Part shown: positions 44,777 to 44,801 of the stretch, piece after piece
How the letters are laid out: every line of letters starts with the position of its first letter
How positions within the stretch are numbered: the first letter of the stretch is position 1
Origin: an uncultured cyanobacterium
GTDB lineage: Bacteria > Cyanobacteriota > Cyanobacteriia > Cyanobacteriales > Geitlerinemataceae
NCBI GenBank assembly: GCA_937899645.1
Contig: CALCCD010000114.1
Coordinates: 1 to 44,801 of the forward strand
Direction: 5' to 3'
DNA length: 44,801 nt
Notes under the pieces: generated by a model
What the model was told of the DNA's origin: nothing
Database searches by the model: none
The model's input: only the letters and a program-made list of their open reading frames with translations
Position numbers and translations under genes: made by a program

Positions 44777-44801
44777 GCAAGCCCCTCAGTGAGAGCATTT
44801 C

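Overview
The window reads as chromosomal DNA of a GC-rich cyanobacterium. CGATCG, the core of the HIP1 palindrome GCGATCGC, is scattered almost everywhere, and many gene families are typical of cyanobacteria: a folate-biopterin transporter, the CruP cyclase paralogue, a CyaB-type adenylyl cyclase with two GAF domains and a PAS domain, a CpcT/CpeT-like protein, Uma2 nucleases, a cyanobacterial/plastid-type DUF6816 protein and large RTX/Calx-beta proteins. I would not name a genus.

Layout. 1-2.1 kb is an accessory patch on the minus strand: the N-terminal 509 residues of an NB-ARC/TPR STAND ATPase running off the left edge, a MITE-like element with TA flanks, a broken DUF5615 toxin gene and a small hypothetical gene. 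2.1-8.4 kb is housekeeping: an HtrA/Deg protease, prephenate dehydratase and the folate-biopterin transporter (minus), then cruP and an overlapping unknown gene (plus). 8.4-12.7 kb holds phosphoketolase (xfp) and, divergently, acetate kinase (ackA). Together they turn sugar phosphates into acetyl-phosphate and then acetate plus ATP. 12.7-14.5 kb is a PAS-histidine kinase with a stand-alone PAS gene upstream, overlapping ackA tail to tail. 15-18.6 kb is polA followed by a VapBC-type pair. 18.6-25.1 kb holds a Uma2 gene, ddl, a CyaB-like adenylyl cyclase and a phosphohexomutase. 25.5-30.6 kb holds an RTX/beta-helix protein, a solitary lipoprotein solute-binding protein and a translationally coupled DUF6816-like protein. 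30.6-32.1 kb is an AT-richer island without CGATCG that carries an overlapping Phd-like plus RelE-like/winged-helix gene pair. 32.1-35.9 kb holds a second Uma2, rsmI, tRNA-Pro(CGG), and a divergent LysR/pirin pair separated by palindromic repeats. 36-40 kb holds a methyltransferase translationally coupled to a cyanobacterial protein-arginine deiminase, an exported CpcT/CpeT-family protein and a kinase-derived DHp domain that has lost its histidine. 40.3-44.8 kb holds an RTX/Calx-beta protein, aspartate aminotransferase and an N-terminally incomplete ArsC/Spx-family gene.

Most worth following up are the AT-rich two-gene island, the protein-arginine deiminase operon, the histidine-less DHp protein, the NB-ARC protein with a short Gly/Asn-rich N-terminal motif, and the palindromic repeats whose bases supply the stop codons of two genes. 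I see no CRISPR array, rRNA, complete insertion sequence or recognisable riboswitch.
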